Assembly (NCBI GenBank): GCA_024280775.1
Contig: JAJRPM010000005.1
Span: forward strand, 1 to 64,000
Length of the DNA: 64,000 nucleotides
Direction: 5' to 3'
Source: Candidatus Zixiibacteriota bacterium
GTDB taxonomy: Bacteria > Zixibacteria > MSB-5A5 > GN15 > JACZUZ01
Part shown: one piece after another, positions 41,945 through 51,226 of the stretch
How positions within the stretch are numbered: position 1 is the first letter of the stretch
Layout of the letters: the number at the start of each line of letters is the position of its first letter
Translations under genes and position numbers: made by a program
The notes under the pieces: model-generated
What the model saw: the letters and a program-made list of their open reading frames with translations, nothing else
Told to the model about the DNA's origin: nothing
The model's database searches: none

Positions 41945-44666
41945 GACTCTTGCGACCGGCCTTGATCGCCTGCAAGACTTTTTCGGCGGTAATCGGTAGT
42001 GACATTATCCGTGCGCCCACTGCGTCATCAATTGCGTTTGCAATAGCTCCCATCACCGGAAGTATGCTACCTTCGCCGACTTCTTTGGCGCCGAATGGGC
42101 CATTGGGGTCTACAACATCGACGGTGGTTGAATGAATACGGGGAATATCCGCTATAGTCGGCAGTATGTAGTCATGGAAATTGGGATTCTTGAGATAGCC
42201 ATCTTTTTGCTCCACGCTTTCCATCAATGTTTCGCCGACACCCATCACTATTGAGCCTTCGACCTGGCCGTGAAAAGTTATAGGGTTAATCACCGTACCA
42301 GAATCATGCGCGGCATAGACATCATCTACTGTCACTACTCCGGTTTCGGTGTCAACTGTCACTTCGGCTACCATCGCGCAGAAACTATACGCCGGTGAGG
42401 TACCGACGGCGGCGCCTTTGTATGAACCGCCTAGTTTTGGCGGGTTGTAGATTCCCACTCCGATTAGTGGTCCTTTGGCGCGGAAATATTTTAGTGTCAG
42501 TTCTGCAAATGACATTTCGGTTTTGCCATCTGTTACAGTATTGCGCTTGAACTGCAACTCTGTCATATCACCTGCGACTTTGGATTTCCAGAATTCGGTC
42601 AGGATTTTCTTGATGCTGTTTCCGGCGTCTATCACTGCGTTTCCGGCCATGAAGGTTACTCGTGATGAGTAGGAGCCTAAGTCTGTGGGGGTGATTGCAG
42701 AGTCCGAAGAAAATATCGTCACGCGGTCATAGTCAATTCCCAAAGCTTCGGCGGCGATTTGTGAGAGCACAGTATCTGAGCCTTGGCCAATTTCTGAGGC
42801 GCCGGTGTGCAGGAATACACGTTCGCCGTCTTCGGCTACACGAATGTTACAAGCTGAATGCGGGAAGTCACCACGGATAATCGGGTATCCGGCGCCGGAG
42901 ACGAAACTTCCGAGGCCGACACCAATTCCTTTGCCGAACGGTAGCTTGCTATGTTTCTTTTCATAGTCAGACATTTCGACGGCTTTGTCGAGACACTCTT
43001 CGAGTCCGCAACTAGTGACTTGCAGATCATTGACTGTTTTGTAGTTCTCGTAAACGAGATTTCGTCTACGTAATTCAATCGGCGATATACCAAGGTCTTT
43101 GGCGGCCATATCCAAATGCGATTCAAGCGCGAAACGCGGTTGGGGTGTGCCATTGCCGCGCATTGCTCCGCATGCTGGCAGGTTTGTGCAGATTCTTTGC
43201 GCATCGAATCGGAAATTTGGCAGACGGTATAGTATTGGTAACAAATTGCCGGAGTAGTATGAGGTGATTATTCCGTAGCTGGTGTAGGCGCCTCCGTCTA
43301 GTGTCACTTCCTCATGGGTTGCCAGTAGTGATCCATCTTTATCGAATGCGGATTTCAGACGGACTGTTTGCGCATGTCTGCCGCGTCCGTGTTGGAACAC
43401 TTGTTTTCTATCGAAGGTCATCATCACTGGGCGTTTTAGTTTTCGAGCGGCGATGACGCTTAGGAATTCCAACTTGGTGGTTTCGGCTTTGCCACCAAAT
43501 CCTCCGCCTAGCGCTGGGCGTATTACTCTTAACTTACTTTGGGGAATATCCAATACGCGGGCTAGTTGCACTTGCACTAAATGCGGATTCTGATTTGCGG
43601 TCCAGACATTTATCAGGTCGCCTTCTTCCATCGCCAAAGCGGCGTGTGGTTCCAGGAAAGCCTGATGAATTTTTTGTCCTTGAAAAGTATCTTCGCGCAC
43701 ATAGTCGGCGCTCTTGAAGGCGGCTTCCACATCACCGAAGTTTTGATGAATATCGGTGTTTACATTGCCTTTGAAAGTTTCATGCAATTGCGGAGCGGAA
43801 CTCTTTTTTGCATCTTCAGCTTTGAACACACCTTCTAGTGGCTCGTATTCGACTTTCACATTCTCTGCTAAAAGCTCTGCTACTCTTCTGTCAGTTGCGC
43901 AAATAGCCGCAACCGGTTCGCCCACATGTCGCACTATCTCTTTCGGCAGAATCGTTTCGTCATATCTGGCGGGTGTGACACCATATTTTACCTGGGAGAC
44001 ATCAGCGGCTGTTAAGACTAGTAACACACGTTTGTCTTTCAGAGCTTCGCTTGTATCAATGCTTTTGATACGCGCATAGGGATATGGACTTTTGACTAGC
44101 GCGCCATAGATCATGCCGGGGAAATAGTAATCATCGGTGAATCGCGCTTTGCCGGTTAGTTTATCGAGTATGTCTTTGCGCATCACAGGCTGGCCAACTA
44201 CGTCATGGCGCTTACTGCCTGTGGACTCAGGAGCTTCATCTTTCAAAGCCGCGAGCATGCGCACATAGCCGGTGCAACGACAAATATGTCCCGATAGTGT
44301 CTCTTCAATTTGCTCATCCGATGGGGAAGGTTCTTTCTCTATCAGGGCCGCGGAGCTAACGACCGCACCTGAAGCGCAAAAACCGCATTGGAAGGCGCCG
44401 TGTTTGGCGAAGCGCTCAATTACCGGACTTTTGATTCCTTCGACTGTGGTAATCTCCGCGCCATCACTTTCGACTGCTAGCATCAGACAGCTATTCACCG
44501 GTTCGCCATTTAGCAAGACAGTGCAGGCGCCGCAATCGCCAGTGTCACATCCTCGTTTGGATCCGCTGAGATGTATTCTATCGCGCAACATATCAAGTAG
44601 GGTTTCGTTGACATCCACTACCAGATTGCGTTCTTCGTTGTTTATAGTGACATGAATCTCAGGCAT
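41937..44666 (-). CDS. Molybdenum hydroxylase, fused 2Fe-2S and Moco subunits (4-hydroxybenzoyl-CoA reductase-like)
   Basis: 909 residues from ATG 44666, with AAAGGAGG ahead. Residues 1-155 are the small subunit: plant-type 2Fe-2S CDTGDCGACTVLLNG plus the CGFC...CRCTGY cluster. Residues 160-909 are the Moco subunit: ALGGGFGGKAE, the AMRGNG loop, and the catalytic Glu in GPFGAKEVGEGS. In most relatives these are separate genes. Xanthine dehydrogenase, CO-dehydrogenase-like and 4-hydroxybenzoyl-CoA reductase (Hcr) share this layout. Hcr is favoured only because the cluster makes benzoyl-CoA reductase; removing the para-hydroxyl would feed it. The substrate cannot be read from sequence. Confidence 0.88.
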   Translation of the reverse strand: MPEIHVTINNEERNLVVDVNETLLDMLRDRIHLSGSKRGCDTGDCGACTVLLNGEPVNSCLMLAVESDGAEITTVEGIKSPVIERFAKHGAFQCGFCASGAVVSSAALIEKEPSPSDEQIEETLSGHICRCTGYVRMLAALKDEAPESTGSKRHDVVGQPVMRKDILDKLTGKARFTDDYYFPGMIYGALVKSPYPYARIKSIDTSEALKDKRVLLVLTAADVSQVKYGVTPARYDETILPKEIVRHVGEPVAAICATDRRVAELLAENVKVEYEPLEGVFKAEDAKKSSAPQLHETFKGNVNTDIHQNFGDVEAAFKSADYVREDTFQGQKIHQAFLEPHAALAMEEGDLINVWTANQNPHLVQVQLARVLDIPQSKLRVIRPALGGGFGGKAETTKLEFLSVIAARKLKRPVMMTFDRKQVFQHGRGRHAQTVRLKSAFDKDGSLLATHEEVTLDGGAYTSYGIITSYYSGNLLPILYRLPNFRFDAQRICTNLPACGAMRGNGTPQPRFALESHLDMAAKDLGISPIELRRRNLVYENYKTVNDLQVTSCGLEECLDKAVEMSDYEKKHSKLPFGKGIGVGLGSFVSGAGYPIIRGDFPHSACNIRVAEDGERVFLHTGASEIGQGSDTVLSQIAAEALGIDYDRVTIFSSDSAITPTDLGSYSSRVTFMAGNAVIDAGNSIKKILTEFWKSKVAGDMTELQFKRNTVTDGKTEMSFAELTLKYFRAKGPLIGVGIYNPPKLGGSYKGAAVGTSPAYSFCAMVAEVTVDTETGVVTVDDVYAAHDSGTVINPITFHGQVEGSIVMGVGETLMESVEQKDGYLKNPNFHDYILPTIADIPRIHSTTVDVVDPNGPFGAKEVGEGSILPVMGAIANAIDDAVGARIMSLPITAEKVLQAIKAGRKSHA

Positions 44667-45528
44667 CGGCGCCTCCTTTGAGTCGCGCAAATGCTGTCTC
44701 ACAAGCACGGATGACACCTACCTGAGCTAGTTCCATTCGATATTCAGCGCTGGCGCGAATATCTGAAATCGGCGCTAGTTGTTTTAGCGCTAATTGGGCT
44801 ACGCGTCCCCAAAGTTCAGCATTGGCTACTTCGCCACTGGCTTGCAGTGTATCAGTGTCCATTAGTATCGGGGTTGGTGAGGCGGCGGTGACGGCTACTT
44901 TCAATGATGACACATTATCGCCGTCTAACTCCAAAGCGCAGGCGACACCTACTATGGCTATGTTCACCACTTTGCGCGGGCCGAATTTGATATAGGATGT
45001 GCCTTTGTTGTTAGCGCGACAGCTAACGCGCAGTAACAATTCATCGGAGTTTAGTTGCGTTTGCCGAGGGCCGGTGAAGAAATCCACTAGCGGCACGCTA
45101 CGTTCTCCGGTTGAACTGGCGATAGTCACTTGTGCGTCATTGACCATCAGGATAGGCGGAATATCAGCGCAGGCGGCGGCTGTACATAGATTGCCTCCGA
45201 CTGTGGCGCGATTGCGAATTGGCGGGCTGGCCATGTTGCGAACCATATCGGCAAACCCGGGGTTCATTTTGCTGAGCTTTGACTTTTCTATTTGTGAGAC
45301 TGTGACACTCGCGCCGAGAGTGCATTTGTCGCCTTCAATTGTAAGAGCCTTGAGCTCATCAAGGTGACGTAGTGACACTAAGCCCGGAGGCGCGGCGCGG
45401 CCTTCTTTCATCATCACTACCAAGTCGGTGCCACCGGCGAGCGGCGTGGCTCCTTTGGTATTTTCAAGGGCCTTTAGCGCTTCGGCGATAGTCGCCGGGG
45501 ATGTGTATTCTAGTGGGGGGATATACAT
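44659..45528 (-). CDS. FAD-binding (medium) subunit of the molybdenum hydroxylase
   Basis: 289 residues of the CoxM/XdhB/HcrB fold: PLAGGTDLVVMMKEG near 32 and NRATVGGNLCTAAACADIPPIL near 107 bind FAD, YIKFGPRKVVNIAIVGVA follows. True 4-hydroxybenzoyl-CoA reductases carry an extra Cys-rich insert with a 4Fe-4S cluster in this subunit; I see no such insert here, so electrons would run the usual FAD to 2Fe-2S to Mo path. Overlaps the large subunit start by 8 bp; 12 bp after the dehydrogenase gene. Confidence 0.9.
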   Translation of the reverse strand: MYIPPLEYTSPATIAEALKALENTKGATPLAGGTDLVVMMKEGRAAPPGLVSLRHLDELKALTIEGDKCTLGASVTVSQIEKSKLSKMNPGFADMVRNMASPPIRNRATVGGNLCTAAACADIPPILMVNDAQVTIASSTGERSVPLVDFFTGPRQTQLNSDELLLRVSCRANNKGTSYIKFGPRKVVNIAIVGVACALELDGDNVSSLKVAVTAASPTPILMDTDTLQASGEVANAELWGRVAQLALKQLAPISDIRASAEYRMELAQVGVIRACETAFARLKGGADA

Positions 45529-45540
45529 ATTGGGTTACGA

Positions 45541-46578
45541 TTACATTTCTATGATTGAACGCAGACCTTTACCAGCGCGTAGTAAATCGAATGCGTCATT
45601 GATGTTCTCAAGTGCAAAACGCGCTGTCACTAGTTCTTTGATCTTGATTTTGCCAAGTCGGCATAGTTCTATGAGTTTGGGATAGTCAACCGGACGACAT
45701 CCGAGTGATCCAACTATTTCCATTTCGCGATACATGATGCGTCCGGCGTTCAGCGCTATATCTTTGCTTGTGAATCCTAGCACGACGAGTCTTCCACCAG
45801 TGCGTAGCGCTTTGAATGCTGTCTCGATGGTCACCGGATTTCCGATTGCCTCAATCGCTACATCAGCGCCGCCACCGGTTAATTTACGCACAGTCTTGGG
45901 CCAGTTCTCATCCTCTTGCGCATTGATAGTGACATTGGCGCCAAAATCTTTGGCCCATTGGAGTTTCTCATTGGAGATATCTACCGCGATAACCGAGCCA
46001 CCTACTGCGTTTGCCACTTGCACAACATTGATACCAACACCGCCACAGCCCAGCACAACTACTGTATCGCCGGGGCTTACATTCGCGCGGTTCTTGACTG
46101 CATGAAACGGTGTCGAAACCGCATCGGCGATAATTGAACCTTCATTAAGAGGGATTTCATCGGGCAAATGGAAAGTGTCCTTTGCAGGGGAAACCAAGTA
46201 TTCGGCATAGGCGCCGTCGACATTGTTACCAAACATGATATTGTTCTCGCAGATATTTTCGCGTCCGGTGCGACAGGCTTCACAGGCTCCGCAAGTTAGG
46301 ACTGCAGGTAGCAACACTCTGTCGCCTTCGGCGAAACCTTTTGCGTCCTTTCCAATTCCAGCGACTGTACCTGAAGGTTCGTGACCCAGAATCAGCGGAG
46401 GCTTTTTGAAAGTCGGGACTCCGTGATCTATATAGTGCATGTCGGTGTGACAGACACCGCAAGCGGCTACTTTGATTAACAATTCACCTTGACCGGGTTC
46501 CGGACGAGGGACTTCTTCAACTACTAATGGCTGATTGGGCCCGTGAAACACTGCGGCCTTCATGGTATTCTTTGACAT
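45541..46578 (-). CDS. had: Zinc alcohol dehydrogenase, 6-hydroxycyclohex-1-ene-1-carbonyl-CoA dehydrogenase-like
   Basis: 345 residues of the medium-chain dehydrogenase family. Catalytic zinc: CGVCHTD, GHEPSG and a later Cys; structural zinc: [18 protein letters not shown] site [15 protein letters not shown]. The phrases [19 protein letters not shown] and [12 protein letters not shown] resemble the Had enzyme that oxidises the 6-hydroxy ring acyl-CoA to the 6-oxo form in the benzoyl-CoA pathway. Position in the cluster supports this. A general alcohol dehydrogenase is the alternative. ATG 46578 is chosen for the GAGG in front. Confidence 0.8.
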   Translation of the reverse strand: MSKNTMKAAVFHGPNQPLVVEEVPRPEPGQGELLIKVAACGVCHTDMHYIDHGVPTFKKPPLILGHEPSGTVAGIGKDAKGFAEGDRVLLPAVLTCGACEACRTGRENICENNIMFGNNVDGAYAEYLVSPAKDTFHLPDEIPLNEGSIIADAVSTPFHAVKNRANVSPGDTVVVLGCGGVGINVVQVANAVGGSVIAVDISNEKLQWAKDFGANVTINAQEDENWPKTVRKLTGGGADVAIEAIGNPVTIETAFKALRTGGRLVVLGFTSKDIALNAGRIMYREMEIVGSLGCRPVDYPKLIELCRLGKIKIKELVTARFALENINDAFDLLRAGKGLRSIIEM

Positions 46579-46639
46579 CACATCCTCAACTGCATTATTA
46601 CTGTAGATATTTTATGTAAATTGTTAGGCGAAATTATCG

Positions 46640-46939
46640 TTAATCAGATTTGGCTCTGGTGAAAATCATCATTGTTTCGTCTGCCTCATTGTCGAAACAT
46701 AGTGTGCATCCATCGCAATTCATTTCTTTCAATGGCACAGTCTTTACTTCCAATCCTAAGAAACAATATGTTTCAAGCGCCTCTTTCAATCTGTCACCAG
46801 AGCAGGAAAACTGTTGTTTCCAACCTTCTCCTTCGGGTGTGTCGGTGGGGCAGGATTTAGCGGCGCTTGTTGGAACATCAGGTTTATTCCCTTTGCCGAT
46901 ACTATCACTGGCTGAATGTTCATCATCTGCGGAAAACAT
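46640..46939 (-). CDS. Small cysteine-rich protein with CxxCxxC in the benzoyl-CoA reductase operon
   Basis: 99 residues, unrecognised. The first 45 are disordered and polar. The conserved-looking half reads LKEALETYCFLGLEV and then MNCDGCTLCFDNEADE with a C-x2-C-x2-C motif, lacking the fourth Cys-Pro of a ferredoxin. Two further cysteines lie upstream (SCPTD, FSCSG). It may bind an Fe-S cluster or metal and could carry electrons or aid assembly of the reductase, whose genes start 5 bp upstream. ATG follows AAGAGAT. Not a named family I know. Confidence 0.65.
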   Translation of the reverse strand: MFSADDEHSASDSIGKGNKPDVPTSAAKSCPTDTPEGEGWKQQFSCSGDRLKEALETYCFLGLEVKTVPLKEMNCDGCTLCFDNEADETMMIFTRAKSD

Positions 46940-46944
46940 ATCTC

Positions 46945-47769
46945 TTATCCGGCGCTGGCTTCCAACGCTTGCTCTTCGGCTAGTTTTTTTAGACGACGTT
47001 GCCCCAGTATTGCGGCGCCGAAAGCTGTCACAAATTGAACGATGTCATCCGCCGGGACATTGACTTTCACATCCACCTGATCTCCAATAGACTTGGCCAT
47101 TGCCTCAAACCGCAGGATTCCGCCGATTAGAGTGAATTCAGGTTCTGCTTTGATTCGACGTAATAGCTGCAAACAGCGTTCGACTAGTGAGGTGATAGCG
47201 CCGAGCATGATATCCGCCGGTGGTGTTCCCAGAGAGAGATGGTTTATCACTTCGGATTCCGCGAAGACAGCGCATACTCCGGAAATTGGCACTGGCTCAC
47301 GTGATGTCGAAAGCAGAGGCCCGATTTCTTCGGTTTCAAAACCCATGTAGCGAGCGGTTTTCTCTAAGAAGGCTCCGGTTCCCGCGGCGCATTTGTCATT
47401 CATACGAAACGAAGATACTTTCGAGTTCTCATCGACACGACTGGCTTTCATTGTCTGGCCGCCAACATCCAGGACACTACGAGTGTTGGGAAATAAATAG
47501 CCCGCGCCGCGTGCGCTGGCTGTCAGGTCTGTTACATGCACATCTTTGAAAGTTACCTGATGTCGCCCGATGCCTGTTGCTATTATGTAGTTAATATCTT
47601 CACGGTTCAACCCGGCTTTCTTAATGCAACTCTCAAGGGTTGCAGTGGCTACTTGTAATAATTTGAATCCGGTAGGGCGTAGTTCCCGGGCTAAGATTTC
47701 TCCCTGGTCGTTTACAATAACAACTTTGGTATAAGTTGACCCTACATCTATTCCGGCTGTGATACTCAT
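46945..47769 (-). CDS. Benzoyl-CoA reductase ATPase subunit (BcrA/BcrD, BzdP/BzdQ type)
   Basis: 274 residues of the BadF/BadG/HgdC ASKHA ATPase family. DVGSTYTKVVIVNDQGEI is the first phosphate loop, SVLDVGGQTMKA the second. [21 protein letters not shown] and VCAVFAESEVINHL give one Cys each for the 4Fe-4S cluster held between the two ATPase subunits. ATP hydrolysis here powers low-potential electron transfer into the aromatic ring. Both ATPases of this operon are about 270 residues, the short (Bzd-like) arrangement. Which is P and which is Q I cannot assign. Confidence 0.88.
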   Translation of the reverse strand: MSITAGIDVGSTYTKVVIVNDQGEILARELRPTGFKLLQVATATLESCIKKAGLNREDINYIIATGIGRHQVTFKDVHVTDLTASARGAGYLFPNTRSVLDVGGQTMKASRVDENSKVSSFRMNDKCAAGTGAFLEKTARYMGFETEEIGPLLSTSREPVPISGVCAVFAESEVINHLSLGTPPADIMLGAITSLVERCLQLLRRIKAEPEFTLIGGILRFEAMAKSIGDQVDVKVNVPADDIVQFVTAFGAAILGQRRLKKLAEEQALEASAG

Positions 47770-47789
47770 TATCTGACTCTCACTTCCTG

Positions 47790-48605
47790 TTATTTCTCTA
47801 CTGATTCTTGTGGACTGCGACGGCTTTCGAAGATATGGTCCATCGCAAAAAGCGCCGCGCCAAGCGCTCCCATGTAGTGAGAGTCGTTGCTGACATTGAC
47901 CTTCAATTCCAATCTATCCTCGAGCGCCTGCACCATGCCAATATTTTTTGTCACACCACCGGTGAATGTCACTTCTTCTTCGATTCCAACTCGGCGAAGC
48001 AAAGCCGCGGAGCGAGTAGCCATCGACTGATGCACACCCCAAAGTATGTCTTCGATTTTCTTACCCTTTCCTAACCAGGAAAGCACTTCGGATTCAGCGA
48101 AGACAGTACAGGTTGTGCTGATTCGAATTGCATGCTGATGTTTCAGCGCGGTAGGTCCAAGCTCCTCCAGCGGAATATCCAGCGCGGCGGCGGCGGCGCC
48201 TAAAAATCTGCCAGTGCCAGCGGCGCACTTGTCATTCATGCAAAAATCAAGAATCTCACCGGTTGGACTCACGCGAATCGCTTTAGTGTCCTGTCCGCCC
48301 ATATCGACTACTGTGCGAGTCTTCGGAAACATTTTGACAGCGCCTCGTCCATGGCAACTGATTTCTGTTACTTGCGCATTGCCGAATGTCACACGATAGC
48401 GCCCGTAGCCTGTTCCTATGACATACTCAATTTCCTGTTCACCAATGCCGGCGTCTTCGCGCGCCATGTTGAACGAGTTTTGCGCCGCCATCACTACGTT
48501 GGCTCCGGTGTCAATTAAGGCCCGGCTGACAATGGCGCCGTCTTCGTCGATGATAACAGCTTTGGTTTGTGTCGAGCCGACATCGACTCCCGCTGAATAT
48601 GCCAT
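47790..48605 (-). CDS. Benzoyl-CoA reductase ATPase subunit, second copy
   Basis: 271 residues, same family as the next gene: [55 protein letters not shown] with the cluster cysteine, [15 protein letters not shown] with the second. Two different activase-type ATPases side by side is the mark of class I benzoyl-CoA reductase; simple 2-hydroxyacyl-CoA dehydratases have one homodimeric activase. GGAGTAAGC precedes ATG 48605. 20 bp to its sister, 25 bp from the upstream catalytic-subunit gene. Confidence 0.88.
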   Translation of the reverse strand: MAYSAGVDVGSTQTKAVIIDEDGAIVSRALIDTGANVVMAAQNSFNMAREDAGIGEQEIEYVIGTGYGRYRVTFGNAQVTEISCHGRGAVKMFPKTRTVVDMGGQDTKAIRVSPTGEILDFCMNDKCAAGTGRFLGAAAAALDIPLEELGPTALKHQHAIRISTTCTVFAESEVLSWLGKGKKIEDILWGVHQSMATRSAALLRRVGIEEEVTFTGGVTKNIGMVQALEDRLELKVNVSNDSHYMGALGAALFAMDHIFESRRSPQESVEK

Positions 48606-48630
48606 GCTTACTCCTCTTTAATCCTTGCTA

Positions 48631-49977
48631 CTAAACTGTTTCCTTGTGCCGTCTGCGTGAAGCCAGTCCTTCGAAAAATGCGTCGATACGATTTTTCATC
48701 TGCGCTTCTGAAACTACTCGCCTATCCATCATATCTGATTCAAGAAACAGTGTTGCGATATCGTGTTTATCGGTTAAGTAGCGCCGTCCGTCAGCAAGAC
48801 CTGTTGATACGGTGCGGCAACTTTTGATTGGATGATAGATGACACCATCAACCGAAAAATCTTTCATCATGTTTTCCACTGCGCGTTCCTGATGAAACAT
48901 GCTGTCCATTGCGTCACGCACGCTCAACAGTGTTCCTTCAGCCAAGCTGGCAATTGGGTTTTTCAGGTCATACTCAAAACCGCAGTTAGCGCCACCTGAG
49001 GCGAACCATAGGTAGGTGGAGTGAATGAAAGTCCCGCCCCATTCGCTGAACATTTCGTTAAAGCGTCGGAAAATCGGGTAACAAGGGACACCGACGAATA
49101 CGAGTCGGTATTTCTCTTCGGTAATCGCTCCGATTCCATGCTTGGCTTTGTATTCCATTTCCTCAACCAACTCTTTGAAATATCGTCCTCCAGCTTCCTC
49201 CCCCCGGAAACCGTTGGCTACGCCAAGGTAGATTGTGCCGTCGGTTAGGGCGTTGAATAGTGACGGTCTGTTTTGGTTGAGTTCGAGAATGCGTTTCCAA
49301 CTGACACTGATGTCATTGGCGTGGCCCATAATTTCACGTAGTTTGTCTATGTCGAATTTCTTGCCGGTTACCTTTTCGCATAGTTTTATCAATTCATGAA
49401 TCTGCGCTTCTACATAGCGGCGGTCATTTTCGAAATGCCGCTCACCGGGGGCGCTGTTGTCATGGACATCACGTGAGCCGGGTACATCAATTGTGAAAAC
49501 CGGGATTTTGTACATCCGCTCCCAAATTTCGGCCCATTTGATGTAGGTGTTACAAGCATTGGTATATACCGCCAGTGAGGGTTTCGGAATTTTTCCCATC
49601 GGATGATCACCACCGCGAAGTTGCACCGCTACGTCGGCTTTTACATAGCCGCAAATATCTGGGGAGTAGCCATAATCTTCGGCTTCACTTAGGAATTCAT
49701 GTGACACTCGACGCACTGCGGTTTGCAGTGAGTTTATTTCGGGAAACACCACCGGCAAATCGAAAGTTTTGAGTATCTCATTGAAGCTACCCATCACAAA
49801 CACATAGGCCGATTGTCCACCGGTTTCGGCGGTGTGGTTTAGCTCTTCGAACCAATCCCGAAACAGCTGTGCGCCATCACGATTGCCGCGGCCTACTAGA
49901 GTGTCATGCAGGTCGTCAGTTTGGGCTTTGACTCGATTATTCTCAGCGCTTCCGTTGCTTTGATTTTTTTCTGCCAT
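48631..49977 (-). CDS. bcrB: Benzoyl-CoA reductase catalytic subunit B (BzdO/BcrB type)
   Basis: 448 residues of the 2-hydroxyacyl-CoA dehydratase family (HgdB/BcrB/C). Cluster cysteines are visible in YTNACNTYIKWAEIWERMYKIPVF, ASGGANCGFEYDL and HPIKSCRTVSTGLADGRRY. It holds a 4Fe-4S cluster and the ring-binding pocket with its partner subunit and receives electrons from the ATPase pair. Dehydratases such as 2-hydroxyglutaryl-CoA dehydratase share the fold; the pairing with two ATPases and with Dch/Oah/Had genes makes benzoyl-CoA (or a close analogue) the best substrate. TAAAGGAACAA before the ATG. Confidence 0.86.
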   Translation of the reverse strand: MAEKNQSNGSAENNRVKAQTDDLHDTLVGRGNRDGAQLFRDWFEELNHTAETGGQSAYVFVMGSFNEILKTFDLPVVFPEINSLQTAVRRVSHEFLSEAEDYGYSPDICGYVKADVAVQLRGGDHPMGKIPKPSLAVYTNACNTYIKWAEIWERMYKIPVFTIDVPGSRDVHDNSAPGERHFENDRRYVEAQIHELIKLCEKVTGKKFDIDKLREIMGHANDISVSWKRILELNQNRPSLFNALTDGTIYLGVANGFRGEEAGGRYFKELVEEMEYKAKHGIGAITEEKYRLVFVGVPCYPIFRRFNEMFSEWGGTFIHSTYLWFASGGANCGFEYDLKNPIASLAEGTLLSVRDAMDSMFHQERAVENMMKDFSVDGVIYHPIKSCRTVSTGLADGRRYLTDKHDIATLFLESDMMDRRVVSEAQMKNRIDAFFEGLASRRRHKETV

Positions 49978-50007
49978 TGTAAATTGTTCCTTTAGTCTAT
50001 ACTGGAA

Positions 50008-51204
50008 TTAGGCGAACAGGATATTTTCCAGGAAGGTCTCAACCTGCAGACCAATACCTTCAAAGGACGTCATGTTTTCTTCAAATTCACTCACAAAATA
50101 TGGAATCCCTGCTTCGTCCAGCGCATAGGTGTAAGCCACTTGCTCTTCGAGCCCCGGCTCACACATTTTTGCCGCGGCTACAATCACCGCCTCGGCGCGT
50201 GATTTGCGCACACGTGTGAGTAACATCTCTTCTTTGAGTTTGCGATTGTCATGCTGTACCGGACTGTAGGAAGAGCGCTCTATATATGACTCTGCTAGAT
50301 TGTAGATTGGATTACCGGTATTTGGCACATCATCGGTTATCCATCGCAGACCGATTAAGAAATCATCATCAACTACATAGCATGACTGCCCCAACATCCG
50401 CACCATATCCAGCGGCGGTTGCTCGCAAAAAGCGCCTTCGAACACTACGCGGATTCTGTCCTGTTGTCGTTCACTACGTTCTTTGATTAGTGGAAGCGCC
50501 CAGCGTAGCAATTCATTGTGCTCTTCGCGCGGAATTATTCCAGATAGCGCTACTAATGCGTAGGCGTCCTCAGCGGAAATCAACCAGGGAGTTTCACGCT
50601 TGATGTCATAGAGGTCGCGCATCAACTCACGGTTTTCATTGAATACATTTATGCTATTGGTTATATCAGCGTCAGTAACTTTGCTTCCGGTTACCGCGGT
50701 GATTGTTTCGAGCAGGCGTGAGTATTCATCTTTGAGATACTCCACACTGTGACTTGAATTAGGATTCTGCGGCAAGTAGAGAATCTGGCAGGGATAGTCA
50801 TGATTCCTGCCCCAAATAGCCGCTAAGTTACGCGCGGCGTCGCAGATTGGGTGTGACACAAACATATCCAAAGTAATATTCTTGCTTAGTGACACTTCGA
50901 GCGTGGTTTTAATTATCGAGCAGAGATAGGAGCCGAAGTGAGAATCTGCATGTGTCGAATCAAGTTGTGTACCCCGCATCTTTACCGGCAGCGCTCCTGC
51001 GGCGTGGGCCAGCTCTTCGGGAAAATACACTTGGAAATGCCCGATTACTTTGCCGCCGTTTTCTCGCCAGCGCGCAACAGTTGGGAAGCTCGTGTCTTCC
51101 AGCAAATCTCTGCAGGCGCAAAGCGCATCTTTCAGGTCTTTGTTGCGCCATTCAGGAAAGACATTTGTGCTATTGTCTGCGCTATTGAATGTGTTGTTGG
51201 TCAT
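50008..51204 (-). CDS. bcrC: Benzoyl-CoA reductase catalytic subunit C (BzdN/BcrC type)
   Basis: From ATG 51204 (MTNNTFNSADNS) 398 residues, same fold as the neighbouring subunit. FVSHPICDAARNLAAIWGRN, ILYLPQNPNSSHSVEYL, DLYDIKRETPWLISAEDAY and a late Cys (AAKMCEPGLEEQVAYTYALDEAGIPYFVSEFEEN) match BcrC/BzdN. VKMRGTQLDSTHADSHFGSYLCSIIKTTLE near residue 80 supplies another cluster Cys. The frame stays open upstream to 51324, but that part overlaps the TetR gene and is not family-like. First structural gene after the regulator (22 bp). Confidence 0.87.
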   Translation of the reverse strand: MTNNTFNSADNSTNVFPEWRNKDLKDALCACRDLLEDTSFPTVARWRENGGKVIGHFQVYFPEELAHAAGALPVKMRGTQLDSTHADSHFGSYLCSIIKTTLEVSLSKNITLDMFVSHPICDAARNLAAIWGRNHDYPCQILYLPQNPNSSHSVEYLKDEYSRLLETITAVTGSKVTDADITNSINVFNENRELMRDLYDIKRETPWLISAEDAYALVALSGIIPREEHNELLRWALPLIKERSERQQDRIRVVFEGAFCEQPPLDMVRMLGQSCYVVDDDFLIGLRWITDDVPNTGNPIYNLAESYIERSSYSPVQHDNRKLKEEMLLTRVRKSRAEAVIVAAAKMCEPGLEEQVAYTYALDEAGIPYFVSEFEENMTSFEGIGLQVETFLENILFA

Positions 51205-51226
51205 TCTGCTGTTCGTCCTTGTTGGT

